Shown here piece by piece: positions 20,401-29,851 of a stretch of DNA of 64,000 nucleotides (position 1 is its first letter; each line of letters starts with the position of its first letter). The notes beneath the pieces were generated by a model, which did no database searches, had not been told where the DNA came from, and was given only the letters and a program-made list of their open reading frames with translations. The stretch comes from Symsagittifera roscoffensis. Taxonomy: Eukaryota > Xenacoelomorpha > Acoela > Convolutidae. The DNA lies in assembly GCF_963678635.1 (NCBI RefSeq), contig NC_087069.1, positions 22,848,360 to 22,912,359 on the forward strand. The letters are read 5' to 3'. The translations under genes were made by a program, and so were the position numbers.

Positions 20401-20832
20401 TCCGACCACGGAATGGGAATGAACTTTGTATTCGGATGTTTTCATTCACGAAAAATCAGTTGCCAGAAAGATATTATCGTCATAAACAATCATTCCTTCC
20501 CCCATCTAAATTTAAGCGTTGAGCCAACATGCAAAATACTGCGCTCTGGTTGACTGAAAATGAAACAAGTTTGGTTTAGGGAGGTTTTTCACTTGATGTG
20601 ATAGTTTAAGCTCAAAAAGTGTTTTTTTTTTGGTTGACAGGTGTCGTGGCTGCTGATATTGTCTGGCGGGATGATCTTCGTGAAGGGTATCTACATGTAT
20701 GTGAAGGCTAAGCAAACAGCGTACGAGAACAGTACTCAAATGCGAAACCAGACAACTGAAGACGACAACAACAGTACGGAAGAAGAGCAACAGAGACACT
20801 CGAGGCAGTTCTCACTTTTCTACTTCTACTAG
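13530..20832 (+). CDS. NEDD4-family-interacting protein (Ndfip1/2-like), five coding exons
   Basis: Coding exons are 13530-13547, 13620-13826, 14009-14117, 14540-14748 and 20641-20832; phases agree and the total is 244 residues, close to vertebrate Ndfip1. Ndfip proteins are endosomal/Golgi three-pass membrane adaptors that recruit and activate NEDD4-family ubiquitin ligases through PY motifs. Residues 50-53 are PPPY and 59-62 LPTY, followed by an EEVERIKRDEE stretch like the LPSYDEAER of vertebrate members. The family hallmark GRYGAISGFGLSLIKW lies in exon 4 between the first two membrane spans; exon 5 carries the third span and a polar Asn/Glu/Gln tail ending in TAG. Exons 1-3 exist in three tandem copies; this entry uses the nearest. 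The last intron is 5.9 kb of repeats. Identification is strong; which 5' copy is transcribed is unknown. Confidence 0.9.
14289..14509. mobile_element. MITE with ~90-bp terminal inverted repeats (intron 3)
   Basis: The left arm (about 14297-14400) and right arm (about 14417-14509) are inverted copies: both contain GACAACC, CGTCAGTAAGCA, AACCAAT and AGAATCGAGA in mirrored order. AAAATAG flanks both ends as a possible target-site duplication. A second member lies at about 56066-56291. Copies 1 and 2 of the 2.38-kb unit contain only the left arm (near 9525-9652 and 11906-12033). No coding capacity; the superfamily is not determined. Confidence 0.75.
14970..15033 (+). repeat. tRNA-derived SINE head (Ndfip intron 4)
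   Basis: This contains a perfect pol III B-box (GGTTCGAGTCC, 15008-15018) and an A-box-like GGCCTTGAGGT at 14981, followed by TCTTGTTTTTTC. The same GATCTTGTTTTTTC tail follows the tRNA-like segment at 15401-15480. Pairing is too poor for a working tRNA. Confidence 0.5.
15265..16060 (+). repeat. Hairpin-ended tRNA-like repeat element, copy A
   Basis: It begins with a TTTGCGATAAGCAAGCGTTAT-type block whose arms pair around GATAA. It then holds a tRNA-like segment with a good B-box (GGGTTCGAGTC near 15457), and ends in a GCAAGTGGTGTGAAGC-TCC-GCTTCGCCTCTGTG block whose GCGAAGC-like arms pair. Between them an iterated unit (TCTGCTCAAAGATTGTCGGC-like, near 15520, 15680 and 15820) repeats about every 150 bp. 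No ORF is credible. The same head and tail blocks delimit several other repeats in this window. Confidence 0.5.
16244..16766. repeat. Hairpin-headed repeat fragment and AT-rich intron sequence
   Basis: Another head block (TTTGCGATAAGCAAGGGTATTG) begins near 16250, followed by AT-rich intronic sequence without a recognisable tRNA-like body or tail. The 16391-16594 minus-strand ORF is Thr/Asn/Lys-rich and has no recognised domain. Confidence 0.35.
16767..17488 (+). repeat. Hairpin-ended tRNA-like repeat element, copy B
   Basis: The head block (CACTTGCGATAACAAGTG, near 16778) forms a hairpin; the tail near 17437-17470 reads ATCGCAAGTGGTGTAAAGC followed by GCTTCACCTC. A tRNA-like middle (GGCCTAGAGTTAACGCC ... 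GAAGTTCGGCC, 16905-16955) and iterated GTCTGCTCAAAGATCG units (17090, 17245) have the same arrangement as in copy A. Confidence 0.5.
17510..18115. repeat. Purine-rich degenerate minisatellite (GGCAGGGCGAGGAG-like)
   Basis: About 600 bp on the plus strand consist of G/A-rich words such as GGGCAGGGCGAGGAG and CAAGGCA in irregular tandem order. The strand asymmetry is extreme. Cys/Pro/Ser/Leu-rich minus-strand ORFs across it arise from the repeat. It lies in the last Ndfip intron and abuts the CATC-rich array. Confidence 0.85.
18130..19735. repeat. 1.6-kb CATC/ATCC-rich degenerate microsatellite array
   Basis: Continuous imperfect repetition of CATCCATCCA-type words, with one 60-70-bp segment duplicated (18440-18505 and 18520-18585). 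On the plus strand it is pyrimidine-biased and almost free of G runs. The long plus-strand ORFs (Ser/His/Ile/Pro-rich) are products of the repeat. Confidence 0.9.
19798..20145 (+). repeat. Dispersed repeat with tRNA-Met-like core, copy C
   Basis: This family starts with AGTGTATTAGTACGAATTTTT and runs through GTGGCACTTT and GCATTTGTTCTCTGCTTTATT. The tRNA-like core (19982-20052) has A-box TGGCTGAGTGG and B-box-like GATCGAATCC, and its anticodon arm TGAGA-CTCATAA-TCTCA presents CAT. It ends CTCGCTTAGCCTCTGTGT. Related copies are at 22330-22930, 29505-29845, 49845-50100 and 53205-53850. The acceptor stem does not pair, so it is treated as a SINE-like head and not a tRNA gene. Confidence 0.65.
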
Positions 20833-20851
20833 TCAAATAATGACAAATGCA

Positions 20852-21099
20852 GGGTAATTCATGATAGTTGGGTCCCTTGAAAACCAAATATGATTGTCGG
20901 GTTTTTGGAAGCTCTTATCGCTGCAGAAGGACTTTTCAATCGATAGCGTTTTAACTATCCAAAACTTTCACCAAATGTTCTATCAGACTTTAAGTAGAGA
21001 AAGTTGGTTACGGTCATGAGAGATTTTTTTTAATGATTTGTAACTTCATATTTTGTGAATCATGCAGAATTGAAGGGTCCAACTATCATTAATTTGCCC
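20852..21099. mobile_element. MITE-like inverted-repeat element in Ndfip 3' region
   Basis: About 25-30 bp at the two ends are inverted copies (GGGTAATTCATGATAGTTGG ... inverted at 21073-21099), with about 190 bp between. It begins 19 bp after the Ndfip stop codon and so is probably transcribed in the 3' UTR. An AATAAA lies just beyond it (21122). No clear target-site duplication was found. Confidence 0.6.
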
Positions 21100-22329
21100 A
21101 TTAGAGAGGGGAGTTGACTTTAATAAACGAGCCTGATCATCAGCAGAGTTCTTAAGAGAAGCGAAAAAGGAGAGAAACTTTAGGATGTGAGTTTCAATGA
21201 TAGTACAAAAGAGGGAAAAAAGATACAAAGACATAATCATTCCTATTTTGAAAGAATATTATAAATTTCTTCTTCCTTTCAATTTTCAAGAAGAACATGA
21301 TAAGCATTATTTGTTTTGTGCTTTTGCAATTGAATGGGCATCAAGCAAGATGAACTTTCTTGAATTACTTTTGAAAATGATTAATATTTAGATTTTAAAA
21401 TATATGGTTTGCTGGTTTTCTAACCATATTTGTTCGAATTTCGAAGGCAGAAAACTATTGTATTGCTTGCTTGATGTTTGCTTGAATCAGCGAAGAAATC
21501 TTTAGCTCCATCATGAATTATTAGCTCCTTTAAAGTGTAAAATATCCTCATGTTTTATTAAATGAAGCTTCCTGAATGTAGTGAATAGATTTAGCACCAT
21601 TTTCATTTCTGTTGGTTTTGTTCTGGTTCTTGCTTGGCTCGTGTTTTCACTTCAATTTTAAAAATCCCTCAGGGATAAATCTTGACTGCTCAAAAGTTCA
21701 AATCCTGCTCGAAAACTGAATCGTTGGTCTGCTTATATTCCCTCTAGGTATTTAATTTTGAAGTTAGTTAGAACGTTTTAATCATTGCAGATCTTATGTT
21801 TAAAAAAAACGATAAAAATTTTTCTCAAGAAAAAAGTTATTTTAAATTTGCCTCATTTTTAAAACCAAGAAAGCAGGCCAAATTTGTCGGGGTATAGTCC
21901 CACTGTGTTATCTGTTCGGTTGCTCTTTCTTTGTATAAACCAGTGTATAATAGTATAATATTTTACTTAAACAACCAATCGCGCTCAACTATGTTTATGT
22001 AACTAAACATCATACAGGGAAGGTAGTTTGGGAAAAAGTATGTCAGTTGAAATGAATGAATTTTGAATTTCAATCACCACTTATTAGATTCGGATCCAAA
22101 TTTAATTTTGCTATCATTTTTTTTTTTTTGTATATCTGAAAAGAAAACAAGAATAGACAAGTAGCACCGAAAGCTCCGAGTTGCTGTGCAAGTAGCACCG
22201 GAAGCTCCGACCTTATTTTAAAAAAAAAACGATATGTTTCAAACTTAACGTTTTTGTTGCGTGACGTGATGAGAGGAAATAGACTCAAGCTTTAATTATT
22301 AGTAAATCAAGCATAATCGGACTAAATTT
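21100..22329. other. AT-rich intergenic sequence, no gene seen
   Basis: Only short unsupported ORFs are present. A 20-bp phrase, GTAGCACCG(A/G)AAGCTCCGA, occurs twice at about 22162 and 22191. Confidence 0.5.
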
Positions 22330-22940
22330 GTCTTTACACTTGCGAAGCGAGTTTATTAGTACAAACCTTCTTTTTTCAACCTAAGCGCAAATAAAAATGC
22401 CACTTCTGGTCGCACTTTGAACGGAAGAGGCTGCTGTAGCAGTATAATGTCTTATTTGCTTTAATATTTGATTAGCAAAAGTTTAACGGTTGATGCATTT
22501 ATAATTCATGAAAATTTATCTGTTTCAAACAGCAGTACAATGATAAAAAGCTCGATTTCTTAAGTTTTTCAACTCGATGTATCTCTGTATATACTTTTTT
22601 GAAATAAGTAGTGTATAAATACTTTGGCTTTATGCTTTCCAATTTATTACTTGCAAAATTGTCTGTTTTTGTATTTGATGCTACTTTTGCTGCATTGAAT
22701 TGGCAATTCATTAGCAAATGTAGCTGCGTTATTGGTGGCTATTTTTTTGGTGATTTTACGCATCCGTGGCTGAGTGATTAGTGCGTGAGACTCAAATTTG
22801 CTAGATCGCAGATTTGAACCCGGCACGTAGCTAATTCGAGGCTTATTTCTACTTTCTCTTTTTTTTCACTTGATAGAGGTACTTTTTGGTCGTGTTCTCG
22901 CAAGGGTTTGCGAAGCGCAGTTTCGCCTCTATGTGGAAGA
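22330..22940 (+). repeat. Dispersed repeat with tRNA-like core, copy D
   Basis: Head TACACTTGCGAAGCGAGTTTA near 22336, tRNA-like core at about 22759-22831 (GTGGCTGAGTG ... ATTTGAACCC) and tail CGCAAGGGTTTGCGAAGCGC...TTTCGCCTCT at 22888-22932. Order and direction are the same as in copy C. Confidence 0.6.
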
Positions 22941-22974
22941 GTGTAAACAAAATTTTGTTTTGTTTTTAAATTTT

Positions 22975-25400
22975 CATTGCCATTTTCAAGTTCCTGCTAC
23001 AGCGACGATGATTTTCTGTTCTTAAGTTGGATCGTTTTTTTTGCGAATGTTGTGATTGGAAAAGCGAACTTAAAGCTTAAATCGTAAGTAAGTTAGTTAC
23101 AATCGAGAACATTTATTAAAGTAAATGAATGTTAAATTAAAAACCTGCGAAAAAAAGTTTTCTGCTTTTTTGGGATGAAAAAAGCTTTGTTTCTTATAGT
23201 AAGATTAAGTTTTTCAGGGCTCCAATTATTTGTTTTCTATCATAATACCTACTCGCTCGAAATTAGACTATGAAGCAAATTTTTTAAACGGAGAATGAAC
23301 TTCTTGGGAGTTTTCTAAAAAATTTGTTCGAATCACGACTGAAAGGGCTCTAAATTGATAAATGACTGAACTCATTCCGATGGTTCATTGTGGTGCCTGA
23401 TATTGCGTGGAAAGAAAACAAAATAAAAAAAAAACGAAATTACTAAGATAAAGTTCCACCCACTTTAAGGGGTTTGAAAATAACAAGCCAAATTTGCTTG
23501 CGAGGAATCATTGGCGGGGTAAGGCCAATTTCGATATGACAATTTTGTGGTACGGATGTTTTGGGAGGTGATAGTGGCTTATATCAATTTATTTTCTCCC
23601 TCCTTCCGCCTCGAACTGGTAGTGGGGTGTGTATACTCCCTTTTTTGTTTAACCAATCAACCTTATTGTGTTTCGAATTTCAGTTGAAATATTTGTCTTC
23701 GCTGTGAGTTCATCATCTTTTGAACATATCATTTTAAAGCCCATGTATTATCCACTAAACTAATTCGAGTTGGCAATTGAGAACTTTTGCTCGTTTCGGA
23801 AAGAGCCGCAACACATTTCTTTCATAAAAAAGTCGAAATTTCCTTTCGTTCATGCTTTGATTTCATTTCCATTTTTTGAGCCAGTCAATTTTACGTAGCG
23901 TTGCTGTTTATTCACGCGAGACACTTTTACAGATCAAAATTATTGGTTATTCGATGTGATCTGAAATAATATTTTTCGGATGCAAAGCGATGGGGAAGTT
24001 TTGATTGTTTTAAAATAGAAACGAATGGTAAAGGGTAAATTGGAACACAGAGTAGGAGAGTACAGGTTAATGTAGCATATGGTAGATTGAAATAGATTAG
24101 ATTGTCATTGAATTCTGTGCAAGATGCACAAAGTTCCTTTACAGCGACAATTATTTTCTTTCCTGAAGTTGGATTGTTTTTTTTTTGTGAATGGTTTGAT
24201 TAGATAAGCTAAATGACCGCTTAAATCTTAAGTAACTAAGCTACCAGCGACTACAGTTTCTCCAAGAAATGAATGAAAAATTGAAAAAAATTCTAATGCC
24301 TAGCAAGCGCTTTGAAACTTCAAAAGTTTTGTTTCCTGAAGTTAGATTATTATTTTTTAATTTTTGAAGGGCTGAAATATATTTATTTTTAATTTTTTTT
24401 AGATCTAATTGCTTGAAATAAGACTATGAAGCAAAAATTTCAACTCGCTGATAAAGTTCAACCCACATTTAAGTTGTTGGAAAATGACAGGCAAAACTTG
24501 CTTGCGCAGGATTTACTGGCGTGGTGGGGCACATTTTTTATTTATATTTTCATCGAACTCTTCGACCAATTAATTTTCCGATGAAACACTGAAAAAGCCT
24601 ATTTTGCCGAACATTTTCTGCACAGCTGACGAAGTTTTCGTTAAACGGAACAACTTTTATCATATAGCTCTTTGGTCACTTCTCGGAAGGTTTTTCATTG
24701 TTTTAAAATAGAAACGAATGGTAAAGGGTAAATTGGAACACAGAGTAGGATAGTGCAGGTTAATGTAGCATATGGTAGATTGAAATAGGTTAGATTGTCA
24801 TTGAATTCTGTGCAAGATGCACAAAGTTCCTTTACAGCGACAATTTTTTTCTTTCCTGAAGTTGGATTGTTTTTTTTTTTGTGAATGGTTTGATTAGATA
24901 AGCTAAATGACAGCTTAAATCTTAAGTAACTAAGCTACCAGCTACTACAATTTCTCCAAGAAATGAATGACAAATTGAAAAACATTGTATTGTCCAGCAA
25001 GCGCTTAGTGAAACTTCAAAAGTTTTTTCCTGAAGTTGGATTAATTTTTGAAGGGCTGAAATTCACATTTTTAATCTTTTATAACATCTAATTGCTTATA
25101 ACATCTAATTTTTTTTTAGATCTAATTGCTTGAATTAAGACTATGAAGCAAAAATTTCAACTCGCTAATAAAGTTCAACCCACATCTAAGTTGTTGGAAA
25201 ATGACAGGCAAAACTTGCTTGCGCAGGATTTACTGGCGTGGTTGGGCACATTTTTGATTTATATTTTCATCGAACTCTTCGACCAATTAATTTTCCGATC
25301 AAACGCTGAAAAAGCCTCTTTTGCCGAACATTTTCTGCTCAGCTGACGAAGTTTCAAAAACGGAACAACACTTATCATATAGTTCTTTGGTCACTTCTCG
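22975..25400 (+). repeat. Tandem repeats, ~0.69-kb unit duplicated plus an older diverged copy
   Basis: The blocks 24003-24693 and 24694-25400 are direct copies (period about 690 bp), both opening GTTTTAAAATAGAAACGAATG. A more diverged relative spans about 22975-23420. It includes the phrase CTGAAAGGGCT ... CATTCCGATG ... GGTGCCTGAT, which recurs at 52550-52850 and, inverted, at 30780-30960 and 33700-33880. The 67-residue ORF at 25143 belongs to the repeat. Confidence 0.8.
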
Positions 25401-26084
25401 GAAGGTTTTGACCCAAAAATCTTTAGCAAAGTAAGTTTTTATTGGCGTCGAAGTTACTGATTGCGTAATTGTTTTTTTATTACTTCAGAAAGCGAGTTTG
25501 GTTTTGCAGCCCACTAACGGCCTTTTTGCTTTCTTTCATACGGAGATTTAGGCATATTGATTCTCTTACTCTCTACTTAATTGCTCTGTCCTTGTGTAAT
25601 TAATTGTGACGACTCTCCATCCGCAAAGGAAATCGACTTCTTCGTGGACCTCACCGAGTTACATGAATATAGACCCCCCACCATAGCATATCGACAATTG
25701 TCATCATCATCATTGTGTCTTCCTTATACATTTTTTCTCGATACTCGAGTGTTCCGAGGTTTTCTCCGAAAAACTTCTTGTCGCAAACTGGTTGAGAATT
25801 GGCCCCAACTCTAAAAGCGAGTTTGGACAACCCTAAACTTTTTTCTGCACTAATTTGGTTCGGAGATTAGTCGACATGAATAGTTTCACAACTCTGAAGT
25901 GAGTTTGTTTCTGCAAGAAAATTTCCTGACCGTACTTGATTTCGTCTATCGTAAATTTCCCAATTCTTATGTGAGCTTGGATTGTCCCGTTATTCAATTA
26001 AAAATTAAAAAACTGCCACCTCTGATGTTAGCTTGGATTAACAAATGTCGTGTTAAAACGTTAAAACCAATCTTTTGTTATTTA
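25401..26084. other. Intergenic sequence without a recognisable gene
   Basis: Short ORFs (25581-25814, 25899-26225) lack an ATG or any known motif. The second is antisense to the SGNH relic and is read as its shadow. Confidence 0.4.
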
Positions 26085-26520
26085 TCAGAATTTCTGAAAA
26101 TCCCAGAAGTCTCGAGCAAAATAGCGTATGCCATGAGCCGCTGGATGCAGACCGTCTTCAGATACACGTTTTTTGAAGCTGCGGTTCTTTGTTTTGAAGA
26201 ATTGAACGCCCCGGTGTCTTGCTAGTCGTCTATAGTATTTGTTCGGCTTCCTCGCATTCCGATACTCTCCTTCTCCACTGTTGAGATTCATGATTGCATC
26301 ATCGATCCCAAAGGCATGATAAGTCTGCACCTGGTAGCCCATTTTTTCGGTGACTTCTAATGATGACATAATTCCTTTGCGGTCTTTGTCCTATAGATTA
26401 TTTGCCCCTCCCATCACTATTATTTGTTTGATATTTCGTTTCAAAATATCGCGTTGGTGCTACAAAGGGTAGATATCTGGCCTCCAGGACATGATATGGT
26501 TATTGTGTTGTCTAGAAAAA
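26085..26520 (-). pseudogene. Relic of retroelement-type SGNH hydrolase ORF
   Basis: Read on the minus strand in shifting frames, the order is SCPGGQIS (near 26490), KQIIVMGGANNL (near 26410-26440), then an 80-residue stretch ending in EDGLHPAAHG (about 26120-26150). These match the block order of SGNH-fold proteins found in many invertebrate repeat families: PGG..I, a GxxNN block like the SGNH Gly/Asn blocks, and the C-terminal D-x2-H carrying the catalytic His. The frame is broken between the blocks, so it is not functional. Whether the parent was a LINE ORF1 esterase or a host multigene family cannot be told. Confidence 0.55.
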
Positions 26521-26659
26521 CACCACACACACCAAGGACGATCGAGAGTTCTTGAAAATTAGTTTTCTTTTTGGTTTGTTGAGTTCAATGACATCACAGT
26601 TTCTTTTACAGATGGTGTTTTTGATCTCTGTAGTCCGATAAATTGGTATTTCAATAACT

Positions 26660-27880
26660 GAAATCATTTTAAGTAGTAAAAGTTAATAAAGTTTTCAGCA
26701 GCTTTTCGAAAACTTTGTGCTTGGCAATTTTTGAAGCGAATTGGCGTTTGGTTCCACAACTTGGGTCCTAGAAAACTGAAGCTTCTTTTTCCCTAGTCAG
26801 AGGAAACTTATGATACTACTACGTTCAAGTTACGACGGGAGTAAGCTTGTTCCGTCGATGGAACCGCGTTGCGTATATATGTCGGTACAAATTTGTGCTC
26901 AAAAAGTCTTTTTTCTGACGATTGCCAAAAGTTCATATTCGATTCTGATTTTCATAGATAACCAATGTAATTCATGTAGAAATAAAGATATGATCTAAAA
27001 TTTCGAAAGTTGAAAACAATACGACATGCTGCGTTTTGGACTTTTGGCAACTTTTGTAAAAGATAATCTGGAAGGCCAGCATACATACTATTGCAGTAAT
27101 CTAATCTCATTAGAATGAGGTTAGCATGTGTATTATCAAAGCCCAGTTACTTTCTTTTACTGTATAGTTTGCGCAATTAAAAATAGCTTGAGCTACAGAC
27201 AGCGTTTAATTGAAAATTATTTTTAAGGTTTTGGTCCATTATCACCCCGAGAGAAATCAAGAACTCCCTAAGCTCAACTGGTGTATCACAAAAGTCATAC
27301 TCATTAAACAGGTTTTGTACTAATGACTTTTCCAAAAGACACACCTCGATTTTATCACGGTTTAGTGCCAAACCCATTGTTCTTAACCAATTTGCAATGC
27401 TATCAATCTGCCTAGTTATAGCGACATCTGGGGTTTCGTTTTTTTTTCAATGACTTCTAGATACTCGCGTCAGCTTCGTAAATCTGATATTTGCAAACAC
27501 TTGTCGGGGTGGGCTAACCTAAGATAAATGGAAAACATAAGAGGTACAAGAAAGACCCTTGTGGAACATCAGTGTTAAGAAATCTTTCATCTGAATGCGA
27601 TTCTTTGATGAGAACTGTTTGGCGTCTATGTCCAAGATAAGAGCCTATTAGATCTAGAGAGGAAGCTTCATTTTTGTTTTCTAAACGTGCATCATGACGT
27701 CATGGTTAAGTGTGTCGAAAGCTGGCGATAGGTCCAGTCCTAAGACAAGAGCCTTTGATGTTTGTCAAGCATTCTCAGGATTTCATCAGAAGTATTGAGC
27801 AACACCGTTTCTGTGGAGTGGATCATGTTTGAAAATTCCTGTTTGATACTAATACGCTGAAATTCCCCGGCTCGCATTGC
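26660..27880 (-). pseudogene. Degraded non-LTR (LINE) reverse transcriptase, 3' part
   Basis: The minus strand read from 27880 downward shows, across frameshifts, the RT landmarks of CR1/Jockey-type LINEs: LDLSPAFDTLNHDV (near 27690-27740), a SYLGHRRQTV-like segment (27600-27640), PQGS (near 27550), then LNRDKIEVCLL and LGVIMDQNLKNNFQLNAV (27377-27190). The C-terminal region near 26700-26800 resembles the FKKLLKTHL end of the family. The FADD-type catalytic box and the endonuclease domain were not found. It is 5'-truncated and inactive. Confidence 0.75.
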
Positions 27881-29003
27881 CTTAAGACAAAAGAGATCAA
27901 AAAGAGAGCTCTCGGAAAAGTTCGGAGTTGGAGGAATTCCAGCTGTAGCACTGCTGGACCTTGCAACGGCGGATTCTTTTACGATTGATGGCCGAACCTA
28001 TGCTTCAGAGTTCGGCGAGCCTGGCTTTCCTTTTTCAGAAGAGAATATTACCAATTTGGAAGTAGCAGAAAAGAAGGAAAACAACTGTTGAAAATAGCTG
28101 AAGACATTAAGTCGTTCACAAAATTGGTCGAAATCAAAGACGGTTCAGAAGTCGGAGATCTGACAGCTAGTGAAGCGTTGGCATTTGGCTTCTTCAGAGG
28201 TAAAGGATGCTGTGATTCCATCTCTCGTAGAGGCTCAAACTAAACTGGGATCCTCAAAACTGGGAATTGTTGTAGTCTCAGTTCAAAGAGAATCCGGACG
28301 CGATTTTTCAGAAAGTCAAGATGAAGAACTTAATTCAGTGCCTGTCTTACCCAAAGGAGAAAAAGCTGATGGTGTCGTTAAAAAATTCGAACCGGTTTTC
28401 GGGAGAATCCAGACGCCGCATGTTGTGATAATCGACGTTACGGATCCCAGCTCTATCAAATTGTTGACCGAAGACGCAGCAAGGGACGTCCACATGATGG
28501 GCGCCGATGCATACCCTTGGTCAGAAGCTGCTGTTAAAGCCCCGGATAAGGAACGAAGAAGGTAAAGCTGAAAGCTAAACTGAAGAACTTCGAAATCTTC
28601 GAACCTTCAGATACTTGTCATATTGTGGACAAGGAGAAAAATCCGTTTGCGCTGGACCATTTGACATCAAAGGACATTGTTGGAATCTACTTCAGCGCAC
28701 ACTGGTGCGCTATTTGCCGTGGATTCACTCCAGACTCGGTAGATTTTTACAAGAAATGTCAAAACGAGGGAAAAAGTTAGAGATAATTTTGCAAATCAAG
28801 AGGAGTTGGACTCGTATTATGAAGAAATGCCGTGGTGCACTTTGAACTTCAAAGACAGAGAGTTGAAAGGGATCTTGTCGGATACACTTGATGTTTTGGG
28901 TATTCCCGCTCTAGTTTTTCCCAAAGGTAATGGAGAAGTGATCACGACAGAAGGAAGGTCAAAAATAGGCAGTAATAGCGATCTGTTTGCAGATGCGGCT
29001 TAA
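27855..29003 (+). pseudogene. Nucleoredoxin-like retro-pseudogene (multi-thioredoxin)
   Basis: Without introns, but with several frame breaks, the plus strand encodes parts of tandem thioredoxin-fold modules. The first ends in a RELSEKFGVGGIPAVALLD strand (27910-27970). A second spans about 28090-28560. The third has the redox site HWCAICRG (about 28701-28724), the [11 protein letters not shown] helix, EEMPWCTLNF and LGIPALVFPKG, and ends with TAA at 29001-29003. Nucleoredoxins are cytosolic/nuclear thiol oxidoreductases with a WCxxC site. Frame shifts or stops lie near 28090, 28190, 28560 and 28785. Continuous domains with no introns in an intron-bearing genome point to a reverse-transcribed copy; no poly(A) tract remains. 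Confidence 0.75.
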
Positions 29004-29237
29004 ACAAGTATATAGCAAATTAAGCAACATTTTAATGAATGGTTATATTGTTTTTTATCTACTCTATAGCTATGATTAGTTACATCAGTCATACTGCTTG
29101 GTGCATTTATTTTTCTAATACATTATTTATTAATTAATAAATCGAAAATCAAGTTTTTCAGTCGCAAGACAATAACAATGTACGCAGACACCAAAAACGG
29201 CGATTATTTTGATGAATGGGGTTTCAGGGTAGCTTCT

Positions 29238-29504
29238 CTTGATTTCACTTGCGAGAGCAAGTGACTTGTAATCGGGAATTAGACTTTTTACTCCACGTAA
29301 ACAACTTTTTGCAACAGGTCCCGGGTTCGATTCGGCTTTTGCTTTATCGACTTGGTTACATCATTTTGTTTTCGGCTCAACTGGCGTCTGCCCAGCGCTC
29401 AGTAAATGATTTCTTAAATGCTTATTACACTCGCGATTTTTAGCGATTATTCTACCCAAGTATTGTCGGCTTAGTTGCCGCTCAGTAAATGATTTTTTAA
29501 ATGC
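29238..29504 (+). repeat. Hairpin-headed tRNA-like repeat, copy E (partial)
   Basis: Head CACTTGCGAGAGCAAGTG (29249-29266) forms a perfect hairpin. It is followed by CCCGGGTTCGATTCGGC (B-box-like, near 29320) and a GCGTCTGCCCAGCGCTCAGT unit related to the iterated units of copies A and B. A phrase with CAGTAAATGATTT is present twice (29399 and 29481). Confidence 0.45.
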
Positions 29505-29845
29505 TTATTACACTACCGAGCTTTAGCGAACTTTTTTTTCTTCTAACCTAACTCGCAGATAGAACTGCTCATTTGGTGGCACTTTTCCTACAATTACTAT
29601 CTGAAGCATTGGAAGTTAAACCGCATCTGTTCTTTATGTGCTTTATTTGTAGCTAGTTTTTGTGAATTGTTAAGCGTCGTTGGCTGAGTGTTAGTGCGTG
29701 AGACTCTAAATCTGTAGGTCGCATGATCGAATCCGACTCGTAGCCAATTTTTTAACTAACTAGAGGCTTATGTCTACTTTTTATTTCACTTTATAGAGCC
29801 GCTGTTTTGTGTGCTTGCTAGTGTTTGTGTATAATGGAGGTGATT
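29505..29845 (+). repeat. Dispersed repeat with tRNA-like core, copy F
   Basis: Begins TTACACTACCGAGCTTTAGCG; contains GGTGGCACTTTTCC and the tRNA-like core at about 29673-29745 (TTGGCTGAGTG ... GATCGAATCC). Its tail block, TATCGCAAGTGTTGCGAAGC, is found at 30019 inside the next duplicated unit, so the duplication boundary cuts through this element. Confidence 0.55.
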
Positions 29846-29851
29846 GTTATC

